Positions 11,601-23,600 of a stretch of 64,000 bases of DNA are shown here, one piece after another. The DNA lies in contig OX235272.1 of assembly GCA_944472155.2 (NCBI GenBank), positions 93,316,020-93,380,019 of the forward strand. The letters run 5' to 3'. Origin of the DNA: Trichobilharzia szidati (taxonomy: Eukaryota; Platyhelminthes; Trematoda; Strigeidida; Schistosomatidae). The notes under the pieces are model-generated. The model worked only from the letters and a program-made list of their open reading frames with translations. It ran no database searches and was not told where the DNA came from. The position numbers were made by a program, and so were the translations under genes. The number at the start of each line of letters is the position of its first letter. The first letter of the stretch is position 1.

Positions 11601-14600
11601 CACAATATTGTAGCTCTGGGAGTAAGTGTTTATTGTCATTGGAATTATTATTTCTCTGTTTATTCTAATGAAAGCCAAAGACAGTAGTTCACGTCTGTGT
11701 AAATGCCCACTTATACATGCTTGTATAGCATGACATGAGTTCCCTGAAGATGATTCTAGATATGCCTTGCTGACTAGTGAGTGCCAACAAACATGAAACC
11801 CCTAGGGTTAGACAAGGCTTCCTGCTGATTGCCTCCAACCATCTAATAACAACAGTTGAGAGTGCACATCGTGTGATGTTAATTTCAAGTCACCTAGCTA
11901 GCATGATATAGCCATACTGAAAAACAAAGGATTCAGAAGGAATAAATATGTATAATGCTAGAACCTACACGAAGATTCAGTATGGGTACATGTATGTTTC
12001 TTTGATCTATTTTGTTTATAGCCGCCTGCCAATTCCAGACAGGTATATTAGCACTACACTACACTGCACTGCACTGCACCCTTTTACGCTATCACTTTCA
12101 ACAATACACACAATCGCAAAAATGTTTTAATCAAGCGCCAATCAGCATTCGCATTCTTTGGAATATAAGGATGCGTGATTATATATGTTTGTTATGCGCA
12201 CTGAAACCTGGTTTTTCCAGATTTTCCTTTTCTAGGCTGCATTTAGATGTGGCATATCCATAAAATCAAAATTTGAAAGTTATTTTGTTGCTGTATGGTG
12301 TGATCTAGAGAACTACTACTACCTTCGCTTTGTATTCCGCTGTTAACCGGCGAACCTCATAGCTATCGTCCTATTCGATTTTACAATCCATGATATTTAC
12401 TACTTGATCGTTATGAGTAGTAGGAAAATACAACAACCATGTCAGTAGTGAGAGAGAGAGCTCTATCGATGTCATCTGCAGTCACATTTCAAACACTTTT
12501 TGTATTTCTAAAAGCAATCTCAAACTGCCACTTTGCTAATAATAATTAGTTGTCCCTTTGTCCGTCTGCCTCTTCTCTTACTTTTGTTAGCCTTCGAATC
12601 TTCGAATGTTTGGCATGCGATTCGCCTCCTGTCAAATGTAAGATGATTCTACAGGACTGGACTATACCAATCCCTAGCTTAAAGATAGAGAGTGAAATGA
12701 TAGAACGTGTTGACCACTTCAATTATTTGAGAGGTTGCATCAACTCGAACATGCTGATCGCTGACGAAAACTCAGCACGGATACAGAAGGCTCATGTAGC
12801 ACTTACCAACTTTCACCATCTCTGGCATAGACGCAATATCCAGCTATTGATCAAAGGACTTGTGTACTGCTCAGCAGTTCATCCAGTCCTCCTTTATGGC
12901 TGTGACACATGTCCATTGGAAGTAGAAGACATGAAAAGACTAGTTAGCTTTGTTTGATCATAGGTGTCTCCGTTCTCTCTGTCATGTGTGTGTGTTAGGT
13001 GGTAGTATAATCGCGTGAGTAGTATTGAGGTTAAGCGTTCGAGTGTTAGGTGAGGAGGGAAAGTCAATCGATGAGTTTGTGGAGCCTCATCGATTGAGAT
13101 GGTTTGGACATGTGCAATTAGTTGTGTTCTCTGAGCTGGTTGGTTTAATTGCGGAGCTTTCGTCGTCCTTCTGAACAATATCCCCCTTCAGAGCAAGTTT
13201 TAGCATAAAATGAACTGATTTAAATTCTCCATGAATGATAGAATCGCGTCTCCTACCAGCCATCTTCGTGACTGGTAGTCGATTTACATCTGTGTTGATC
13301 ATTTTTTATTGACTTGGATTTTGAACTTTCTCGTCACATGATTTACTTTTTATTAGTTGGTAGATTTGGCCTAAATTGACATGTTTGTTAATCGCATATT
13401 CACTTGAGTACCAGGCTTCTAGGAATTCTCTGGAATCAATTTCGGTGTTTCCTCTATTTAAAATTTCGATATCCTCATAATCAAGTTTGTGTCCATAATT
13501 ATCTACATGCATTGTGTTCCTGCATTCTGATTCGAAGGGGACGCCCACTTTGACCGATGTAATGTCTGTTACAGTTCATAGAATTTATTTTGTAAATGGT
13601 ATTAATTTTATCTCCTTTTTCTTTTGGATCTTTTGGTCTGCACAATATCGATTGAAGTGATTGTGCTGGCTGGTTTGTGTGCTATATCTATTTCAAACGA
13701 TTTTAATATTCTAGCTGTTATATCAGAGGTATTTTATCTTATATATGTTAGGATGAATTTTCTTGTGGTCTTCGGTAATGGTTTCTTATTGGTGTTGTGA
13801 CTCGATTTTGAACACTTTTTGATGAAATTGTGAGGATGTCCATTCTTTTTGAAGACAGTTAGTAGGAGGTATTTTTCTTCCATTCTCTTCAACACTGGCG
13901 TGCTACAGTGTGTTTGAACTCTTTTAAACAATGTCTGCACACAGTTTCTTTTATGGGTAATTGGGTTATTACTACTATAGTTGAGTATTTGATCTGTGTG
14001 CGTTCATTTTCTATATACTTGTGCTTCTAAATTTCCTGTGGTAGTTCTCCTGATTAAGATATCTAAAAATGCGATTTTATTATCTAATTCTTCTTCTCTT
14101 GTGAATTTAATGTCTTCAAATATGTTTTTTTTTAATTTATGGGTAAATTCCAAATCATTTATTTTAATTATTACAAATGTATCATCAACGTAACGTGCCC
14201 AGATTTTTGGTTTAATTATGGGTAGGGCTATTAATTCGAATCTTTGCATGATGGCTTCTGCTATTAATCCTGATATGGGCGATCCCTTTAGTGTTCCTTT
14301 TACCTGTTTGTATATTTGAGTATTGAATTGGAAGTATGTTGTAAGACATAATTCTATGAGTTCTATCCAAGTTGAACATTGTATTTCTATGTTTTCATCA
14401 CTATAGAGTAATTGTTGCATAGTTTCTGTTGCTAGTTTTTGACTAATTGAAGTATATAATGCTGTGACATCAAAGGACACCATTATTTTGTTGTCATCCA
14501 CTTGAATGTTTTTGATTTTCTCTAAAAATTGGATTAACGAATTGATATAATGGTCGCATGATTCTGTTAGGTATTTTAATTTCTTGAAAAGTTCTTTAGA

Positions 14601-17600
14601 TAGATTATATGTTGGTGTTCCTGGCATCGAAACGATTGGTCGTAAGGGAATGTTTGGCTTGTGTAGTTTCGGTCTACCGTGAAATTGAGGTATAATAGGT
14701 CGGTTAGATTTCATTCGCCATTGATTGGGATAGTGTCGAAATTTTAAACAGAGAAAACACCGAAATTGATTCCAGAGAATTCCTAGAAGCTTGGTACTCG
14801 CGACTAACAGGCATGTCAATTTAGGCCAAATCTACCAACTAATAAAAAGTAAATCATGTGACGAGAAAGTTCAAATTCCAAGTCAATAAAAAATGATCAA
14901 CACAGATGTAAATCGACTACCAGTCACGAAGATGGCTGGTAGGAGACGCGATTCTATCATTCATGAAGAATTTAAATCCGTTCATTATATGCTGAAACTT
15001 GCTCTGAAGGAGGATATTGTTCAGAAGGACGACGAAAGCTCCGCAATTAAACCAACCAGCTCAAATCATCCACCTGAACTCCAAATCTTCTCTATTAGTT
15101 CGGACATGTGTGGCGCATGCCTAGCCGTTGCCTTCCTCGATGAGCGATGTTAGCTGATGTCATCGATCAGGTTGGGTGGAAGCTACTGTTGGTCAAACGA
15201 AAACATGGAATCACTCCATGAAATCTTCGGCAGTTGGTTTGTGCCAGCCATGTAGGGAGGAGTAGACTTCCCGGATGAAGTCCGCAGGATGCTAAGAAGG
15301 AATGTCTGGAGACAATTGGTGATATGGCTCAAAATCGTTCTCAGTAGCTGGAGCAGATACATCCACTCCTTGTGATTTATAATATTTTGTGAAATTCTTT
15401 TGTTCTTCCATATTACTATTCTTTTTACCTCACATTCTCGTTTATTATCTCTCTTTTTTGAATCTCTCGTTACTCTCTTCTCTTGCTTTGTGTGCTACAA
15501 GGAGGGAGTGCGGCAACTCGAACTGCTGCTGCACATCGGTGCAAAGTTCTACGTTGAAAGCAGTCGGTCAGTTAGTCAAGAATTTGAAAGGCATTCGGAT
15601 CACACTGCATTATATCTACTTGTCACCGCAAATGTTATTCGTGTTACATTTTTGAACTTTTGTTTTTTAACTGTAATTATCCTTTATTACTACTAAATGT
15701 AAGTCCAGGTGTGTATAGTTGGTGGTTGCTTTCATTTTTCATGATATGTTGTATGCATAATTCATTGGTTTCCACTTCTTTTTAAAAGGGTTTACCAGTC
15801 AGTCGTCAATCAAAACTAGCAGCTCTATTAGTTGGTAATTTGGGTGCAATGATGGATGTATCAGCTTCAGCAAGAAAAAATGCCTGTAGAACACTGACAG
15901 CTATGATATTGCAATGTCCTGCTGCCAAGGTAAGAATATGTACACTCTGTTGAGACTAATTATAAACACTTTAAAACCACGTGGAGCCTTATACCAAATA
16001 TAGTTTGGTATACCTCGGCTGGCTTGGCTGGTTTACTCCTCAGTAAATTTTTTTTAGCTGGTCCTAACTCCAAGAGAAGAGGGGAGGTTGGGCGTGGAAC
16101 CTGGAGACTTTACCCCGGAAAATCAATCCAATCGCTACAGAAACTTCAAAGCATAACAAAAAATATATAAAATAACAAACTTATTCTTTGCTGAATTCGG
16201 AGAGAGGAAATGACGAAGGTCTGGTGTAAGCCTTCGGGAAGCCAATCAGTCTATGTGTGTCTATCTTCTATCCACCAACCATCATTTGGTGTAGGGTGAG
16301 AATCTCTCAGTGAGGGGGGGGGAATTTCATCACTCACTGAAAATGCCGATGATCAGTCCTAAATAGGATTAAATGCACATCTTGGTTCCCACCACTAGTC
16401 ATCATCATCAATCGAAATAACCCCACGTTAATCTTAAGACATCGTCGATGCGTATGTACTCTAGGAGCTGATATGTCAACAGAAATCGGGCTTTTCGATG
16501 CAACATAATAGCAATCAGGGGGGTGGGTGGGTGGGTTGACGGAATGAAAATCCAACCTAAAAGCAAATAGATCAAATTACTGAATTATATTATAAAGTTA
16601 GCATAAATTTCTTATTACCATTATCATTATTATTATTTATTTATTTTACTTTAGCTTACTGCAAATGAATTACAACAGGTTGTAAATAAAGAGAAAAAAC
16701 GACTTGAAAGATTAGAAGAAATATTAGGTGAGTTAACCATCTTTTTTGCTTTGAATATCCTTTTTTGTTTCCCTATTATTTCAATGGTATTTTATGCTGG
16801 GAGAGATTACTACTATTATATACAGGGCCCCACCTACTGTCGTCTCACTGTAAGTTACTGGTTCCTATGTAACGACAAAAGACAAAGGCCAGACAACAGA
16901 TCATTTATTGGGAAATCCAGTGATATTTATAGATTTCTATGTACATTATTGTCAGTGGAGAAGCAACATCTTCTGATTGGTTGTTTTCTTGCTGAAGGTT
17001 ATTCCGTACTGCTTGTGACCGTTTCTCAGAAAGTTAAGCCATATATCTGCGAATCGTATTTGCACACGTTAAGTCTGTTGTGATTGGTTGATGAGTTCCT
17101 CAAGGTTAGGCTTTGTTATTGTTTTTTCTCATGACCCCGATTCGGGACGTAACATTGACGTAAATCGTTGTCTACAATTTTGGCTTGCAGCTAGCTCTCA
17201 CCACACCTATACGTAACACATTTTTTCATAGCATAAAATGCGTCCTAAATTAAGGTACGGTACCGTCAAGTTTGTTTTTTACTTAGTTGTCCGAGCATAA
17301 AGTCCTTTATAATTACTTCTAGTCTGACCTGATGTGAGATGTAACAAGGGAGATAGTTCCGTACTAGGAGGGATTCTCAGAGTCTGATAAGATGTTATTC
17401 GTCAACTTATTTCATGCGTTCACGTGTCTATCTGTGACAGTCTTAACGAGTTGGCTTAGCGACGCCCTACAACGACAGCTTTTCTAGTGCCTTTTGCAAT
17501 GTAGCAAAATCTTTTTTAGGTAGCTGAGGGAAGAATAAGCGCAGGGAGGGGGAGCGATAAAGAACAACAAGTAGAGAATACAAGAGTTAACAAATTGTAG

Positions 17601-20600
17601 AAGTAGAGATCGAGTGATACCAGATGGTTCCAACTTCCTTACCGAAGGAAGTTAAAGAAAATGCCTTCCTAGAAATAATCCAAGATATCTAACAGTTGGC
17701 TTAGCTTCCACTCCAGTGCCTCATAAATTTGATCAATAACAGTGCACATACTAAGCTACAATAGTAATAATGTTATTATTATAAAAATACATATTTCATA
17801 TTGACGCTTTCAACTCTCCACTTATTATCAAGGTTAACAGTAAAAGTGGGGAATCTTTGTCACTGAAATACAGCTGGTACCCAAAAATTGACCAATCCAC
17901 GGTTCTTTACATATTATGTCATATTACTTGAAATGTTCAGTTTTCAGTTCCTGGAATCTCTGTCTTTAATGTTCCAGGCTATATGACACACTTATTGTGT
18001 CATGGATAGTGATACTATCCAGTTGTTCACGCCGTAGTAGATAGCTACCAGGGAATCTAATGGCTAAAAGTCGAATACGTGAGTCAATCATCAGAAGATG
18101 TACTATGGCAGTGTTTGACCGTAAGGTGAGTGTCGAGAAAGATCATCACACTAATCAAGGTCTAGTAACTTGAACTCCGGCAGCCGTGTAAGAGCTTACG
18201 GACAGTTGTCATCTCAAGAGATGGCTACAAGTGGTGTCCATCAGGAATGCCCACTGTCCCCTTTTCTGTTTAATTTCATCACTGATGTACTAATGGAATT
18301 AACTCTAACTGACTTCAGCGACTTAGGTATTGACTTGTTACCAGGACACTGTCTTGTTTACTTAGAGTATGCAGATGATATAGTCGTCCTAGGTTGAAGA
18401 CGCTGATAAACATCCAAGATGTTCTGAACACCTTGAAGAAAAATATTCGAATTCTAGGCATGCGATTCGCTTCCTGTCAAATGTAAGATGATGCCATAGG
18501 ACTTGACTGTACGGACTCGTAGCTTGAAGATGGGTAGTGAAGTGTTGGAGCGTGTTGACCACTTCAATTACTTGTGAAGTTGCATCAACCTAAACGGTCT
18601 GATCGCTGACGAAATCTCAGCACGGATACAGAAGGCTCGTGTTGCACTTACCAACTTTAGCCATCTCTGGCATAGACTCAATATCCAGATATTGATCAAA
18701 AGACGTGTGTACTGCTCACGCAGTTCACCCAGTCCTCCTTTATGGCTGTGACACATGTCCATTGGAAGTAGAAGGCATGAAAAGACTAGTTAGCTGTGTT
18801 TGATCATAGGTGTCTCCGTTCTCTCTGTCATGTGTGTGTGTGTGTTAGGTGGTAGTATAATCACGTGATTAGTATTGAGGTTAAGCGTTCGAGTGTTAGG
18901 TGAGGAGGGAAAGTCAATCGATGAGTTTGTGGAGCCTCATTGATTGAGATAATTAGGAAATGTTTGAGCCATGTCTAGCTATCGCCTTCCTGGAGAAGCG
19001 ATGTTAGGTGACATAGGATGGATCAGGTTGGGTGAAAGCTAGTGGTGGTCAAACGAAAACATGGAATCAGTGCATGAAATCTTCTTTTTCTCCCCTCTTG
19101 TCTTCCTTTGTGTGCTAAATGGATTATGCCAACTCGAACTGCCGCACTTCTGTGCAGAGTTGTATGCTGAGGCCAGTCAGTCAGTCAATCAGCGAAATCA
19201 TCAGGAATAAAACTGGCACTGAAACCCATAAACTCACTTCAAAGTAAATAATATGGGTTAAAAGATCCTATGAAACACATTATACAAAATTATGTGGTTT
19301 ATCTAATATCCCCCGGTGATTATTAGGTGAAAAGCATAAATCGGTGGCATAGCGGTTAGGACGTTCGCCGACCATGCACATGGTCCGGGGTTCGATCCCC
19401 GGCCACCGACGCACTCCTTTACCTCGCTAAGCCAGAAATAATGCTGGTGAAGAGGAAAGGTTGGGCATGAGGCTAGCAACCCTATCCTGTAAAATAAACA
19501 CTGCTACAGAAACTTCAAGCCACTAGCTTGAAGCCCTATGTTCCACTGGGAACGTGAAGGAAAAAAATAAATCACAGAAGTAGTAGTGTGGTGAAAGCTG
19601 ACTGTTAGCCAAAATTGGTAGACAGCAATTCACGTCAGTGTTGACGTCCCATATCTTGGTCATGAGAAAAAAACAAGAACAAAGACTAACTCAACAACCA
19701 ATCACAGCAGACTTAGTGTGGGTGGATACGATTAGCAGATGTATCACCGGACTGTCTAAGAAACGGCAACAAAGAAGACAGAATAACCTTCAGCAGGAAA
19801 ACAACCAATCAGAAGACACTGTTTCTCTGCTAACAATAACGCTAATAATAATGTACATAAAAATATTTAAATATCTCTTAATTTCCTCAATAAACGATCT
19901 GTTGTCTAGCCCTTGTCTTCTGTCGTAACAGTATTAGTAGTAGTAGTTAGTAGGCTGGAGTTGGTCAGATTAGGGGAGTACAAAAAACTAGTCTGACCAA
20001 ACCCTAATAAGATGAAGAGTCTTGAAGTAGGCGTCTTTATGGCACTATGCGCGGTTCCATACAACCATACAATAGAGTGGGGAAAAAATTACAGTAGTAA
20101 AGTTTAATGTAACAGGGGGGGAAGCTTTGTTTGAGAACACATGCAACAGGAAAGATGGAAGGGAACGATAAAAATCGAGTTTTGGAGTTGCATAATTGGC
20201 ATTGATACAATAAGGAAGAATAAATTGTGTTCTAAACGTCATTCAGTCAATTATACTCTTTCACTATATGATATATCCAATAAATATATATTATTGTGTA
20301 ATACGTGCTACGACATTGTTCGAGATTTATACATATTATTCCGTCTGATTTAATTGAATGGCGACAACGGAACAAAAGAATGTACAAGCTCTTTTTGTAC
20401 ATACACACGCACACACACACAACTGCGTTCTCAAGATACTTTAGTTATAGTGACTTCATTAGAGTGTATAGCAAACAATACGGTTTTGCTTATAAATGAG
20501 TAAAATGCAAAATCATACTTGTAGTGTTGTCAATATTTTTATAGTATTAAGAACGGATTCAGATTCTTCACTTGTAAATTACACTATACAGTTGATTTAT

Positions 20601-23600
20601 GCATTACTAATTCACCCTAGATGTTGACCAGAATTCGGATGGTTTGAGCTGATTTGGTTCTCTGAACTGACTCGAACCGTGGGGAACGTCTTCAAAGAGT
20701 TCCACCCTAAAACGAGCGAAATGTCAGGCTAACAAGTGCTTTCAAACTAGTCATATCAATCGATATTGTATACCCACATTACAAGTGGAACACAATGCTT
20801 CAGAAGCATATCTCCTTTGTATTCTATTCTTCATCTGCAATTATACAACTGCCCACAAGCTTTCATTTCCTCTTCACATGATCCCCTCTATGTCACCCTA
20901 GGATGTCTGACTCGTCACTTCCTATTCGTGGTCCACTCGATGGTCTGTCTGGCCTGTCGTGTGTCACTCCTCGGTCTCCTCAGTGTATGTCCAATACATC
21001 TCAATTCCCCTCTGCATATTTGTTGCCTGGTTCGTTGCTAGATCTCCTGGTTGCTTAACCTTTATCACTGGCCCTTTTATCTCCAATATGGAACAAAGAC
21101 AGCTGTTGATGAAAGTTTGTAGCCTTTCTGGAGAGATGCCTTTCGTGCATTGTGCTGCGCCAAGTCTCTGGATCATATAGAAGTACTGACTTGACATTAG
21201 CGTTGACATTCAGATCTTTGTCGTCGTCATCATATTGAATAATGTTTTGGTCTTCGCATTTTGCAATCAGGTTTTCGTAGTGTCCTCCGCTTCCCCCGTG
21301 TTAACCACCTTTATCCAGCAATACTTTAGTCTTAGATATTTCTTTCAAATTGTGTAAAAAAATCAGTCATCCGATTAAACAAAACAGGCCCAACTGAGTC
21401 ACTTCTCTCTATGTCTTAGGAACACATAAACTCAATGGGTTCCGAATATCCTATTTTGTATACTTTTGAATCTTGAAGTAGACAGGAAATTGTTGATGTC
21501 ATTTTTAGTAAAGATGCAAGATGGTTTACATGACTGCCCTATTTTCATTTCATTTGTACACATCTTCCCCATCAGGCTATACTACTGAAAAAATAAATAA
21601 GTAATATGATTCGAATTTATATTTTGTCGATGAGTGATTCAGATAGAGAAGTTTTTTTAAGAGACAGAAAGTGTATATGATTTCAGTGATTTAGGTTTCA
21701 TTGATTTTGAAATGAAATGCTCAGCTCACATCTCACAAAATGTGACAATAGATTATTGAAGGTCCAATTAAGGATGGGTGTGTCGGTGGCACAGCGGTGG
21801 AATGCTCGCCAACCATGCAGGTGGTTCGGGGTTCGATCCCCGGCCGACTCACTCCTTTACCTTGCTATGCCAGTAATAAGACTGGTAGAGAGGGAAGGTT
21901 AGGCATGAGGCTGGCTACCCGAAAAAATAGACACCACTGCCATCGAAACATCAAAGCTCTAGCTTGAAATCCTATGTTCCACTGGGAACGTAAAGGAATA
22001 AAATAAATGACAAAAATAAAATTAAGGATAGCAGACATTGAACAGACAACTTTTGAACTTCTACAGTTAGGTGTCTCTATATACAAAACGGAAGCTGATT
22101 AGCTCTGTGAGTTATAAAATACGCAACATTTGCAATCAAGATACCCATGGAAAGGAATCTGAACGCTCTGCAAAAACGTTCTCAATGAAAATTTGAGTTT
22201 ATTTTGTTTCTGAAATATCACAAAAATACAATTTCCACCTTTCATTCTATCTATTTGCCTGTGCGTGTGTATTCTAATCTCTTTGCTCTCATTGGTTGCT
22301 TTTTTTTGGTCTTAATAACTGTCGTTATTCCACTCGCTGATTGGTTGTTTCTTTGTTTTGCTTGGATTATATGTAATAACTAATTAGTTTAACTAGCCGT
22401 AATCAACATGATTAATCTGACTGATTACAGTTCGGTGTCTTGTTTTTGTTTATTTTTTTTATTCCTTGCGTTCTGAGTGGAACATAATGCTCCAAGCTCT
22501 GAAAATTTAGTAGCTCTGGTGTTGCTTTTAACGCCAAACATTCTCACGCTTCCAGGCTTGCTATTTAACTAGTAAAACAAGCGAGGTTTAGGAGTGGGTA
22601 GTTGAACGCGAATCTCTCCTGTGTGATTGGACCATCGACGCAGAAATACGATGTTACTGCCTGACGAATCAATTTTCTTTTCGCTTGCTTTTGCTTTTCG
22701 TGTTTTTAGTTTGTACTCATAAACGGTCATTTACATGTCATGAGAATAAAGATTTACTTACCAAACACTGGAAAACAGTGAATTTATGGAAATAAAATCC
22801 TTCAGAATAATAGAATCACATAATTGAAGGTGTAATCAGCAAAGAGCACATTGTTTTCATTGTGTTCTACTTTCTTAGCATCAGTGGAAAAGAAATCTCT
22901 GTCTTCTAGCTCGGCAGAATATTCTTACTACCTGCCTAGTATTCACTGCAGAATAGTCGCCAACCATGTACGTGGCCTGGCATCTCTCAAGCAGTGGCCA
23001 CACTCCTGAACCTCGCCTAGTCTACTTGCCGCTATTGAGGCCGAAAAAGTGGGAAGGTTTGCTTTGACACTAACTGCACTACTTCGTAAAAGCTACACAA
23101 TCTCTGCTAAAACTTAAGGGCTTAAAGCCGTATTTCCCACTCGAAGCACTAGGAAAAAGAACACCTACAATTGTTATTTATAATTGTTTACATGAGTGGT
23201 TGAAATTTTTACTTCATATCATCTCAGTGAAATGACATCCCTTAGAAGTGTACTGAACACTGTTAGAACTTCCTGTCTGTCTCTTACTATATATCAGGAA
23301 TTGGCAGAAGTTAGAATTCATGTGCCATTGAATTTTGTCCCAGTGGCTGTGAATGGTCAACGAGCTTGCCTTGTAACCTGAAGGTGTCCAGTGTTCAATC
23401 CCTTGAGGATGGGATCATAGGTACATACACTGATGAGGAGCCCAAACGGGGACGTGGCGGCAGCTGCCCACTACTCCCTCAACAAATGATACTTGTCTTC
23501 AGGTTTATCAATGGCTTTTAACGAACACAATATTTATATTCAAACCCCACTTTACTTGTCTTACTCTTCTTTAGCTCTAGTGTTCGACTCATAGAATAAT

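Larger units (their letters stand above)
13115..15101 (-). mobile_element. Penelope-like element with inverted terminal duplications
   Basis: Minus-strand frame 14819-14004 carries a reverse transcriptase: '[13 protein letters not shown]' (motif A), '[17 protein letters not shown]' (motif B) and '[11 protein letters not shown]' (motif C, with the two catalytic Asp). This is the Penelope-like type. Further along, 13940-13734 and 13548-13306 encode remnants ending '[20 protein letters not shown]', the region after the GIY-YIG nuclease in such elements. The YIG motif itself was not seen, so the nuclease is deleted or decayed. The element begins and ends with inverted copies of the same terminal sequence and sits in an RTE copy with a 9-base target duplication. 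Confidence 0.8.

Noticed and set aside
12894..13178. Minus-strand open frame of 94 residues
   Set aside because: It is the antisense of the RTE-like C terminus read into the Penelope-like arm.
14893..15153. An 86-residue gene on the plus strand
   Set aside because: It is the inverted terminal arm of the Penelope-like element. The same frame appears in the opposite arm at 13302-13087.
19341..19405. A functional tRNA gene
   Set aside because: A and B boxes are present, but the stretch is followed by a SINE body repeated many times in the window and the acceptor ends do not pair convincingly. The same applies to the heads at 2180, 31050, 55090 and 61760.
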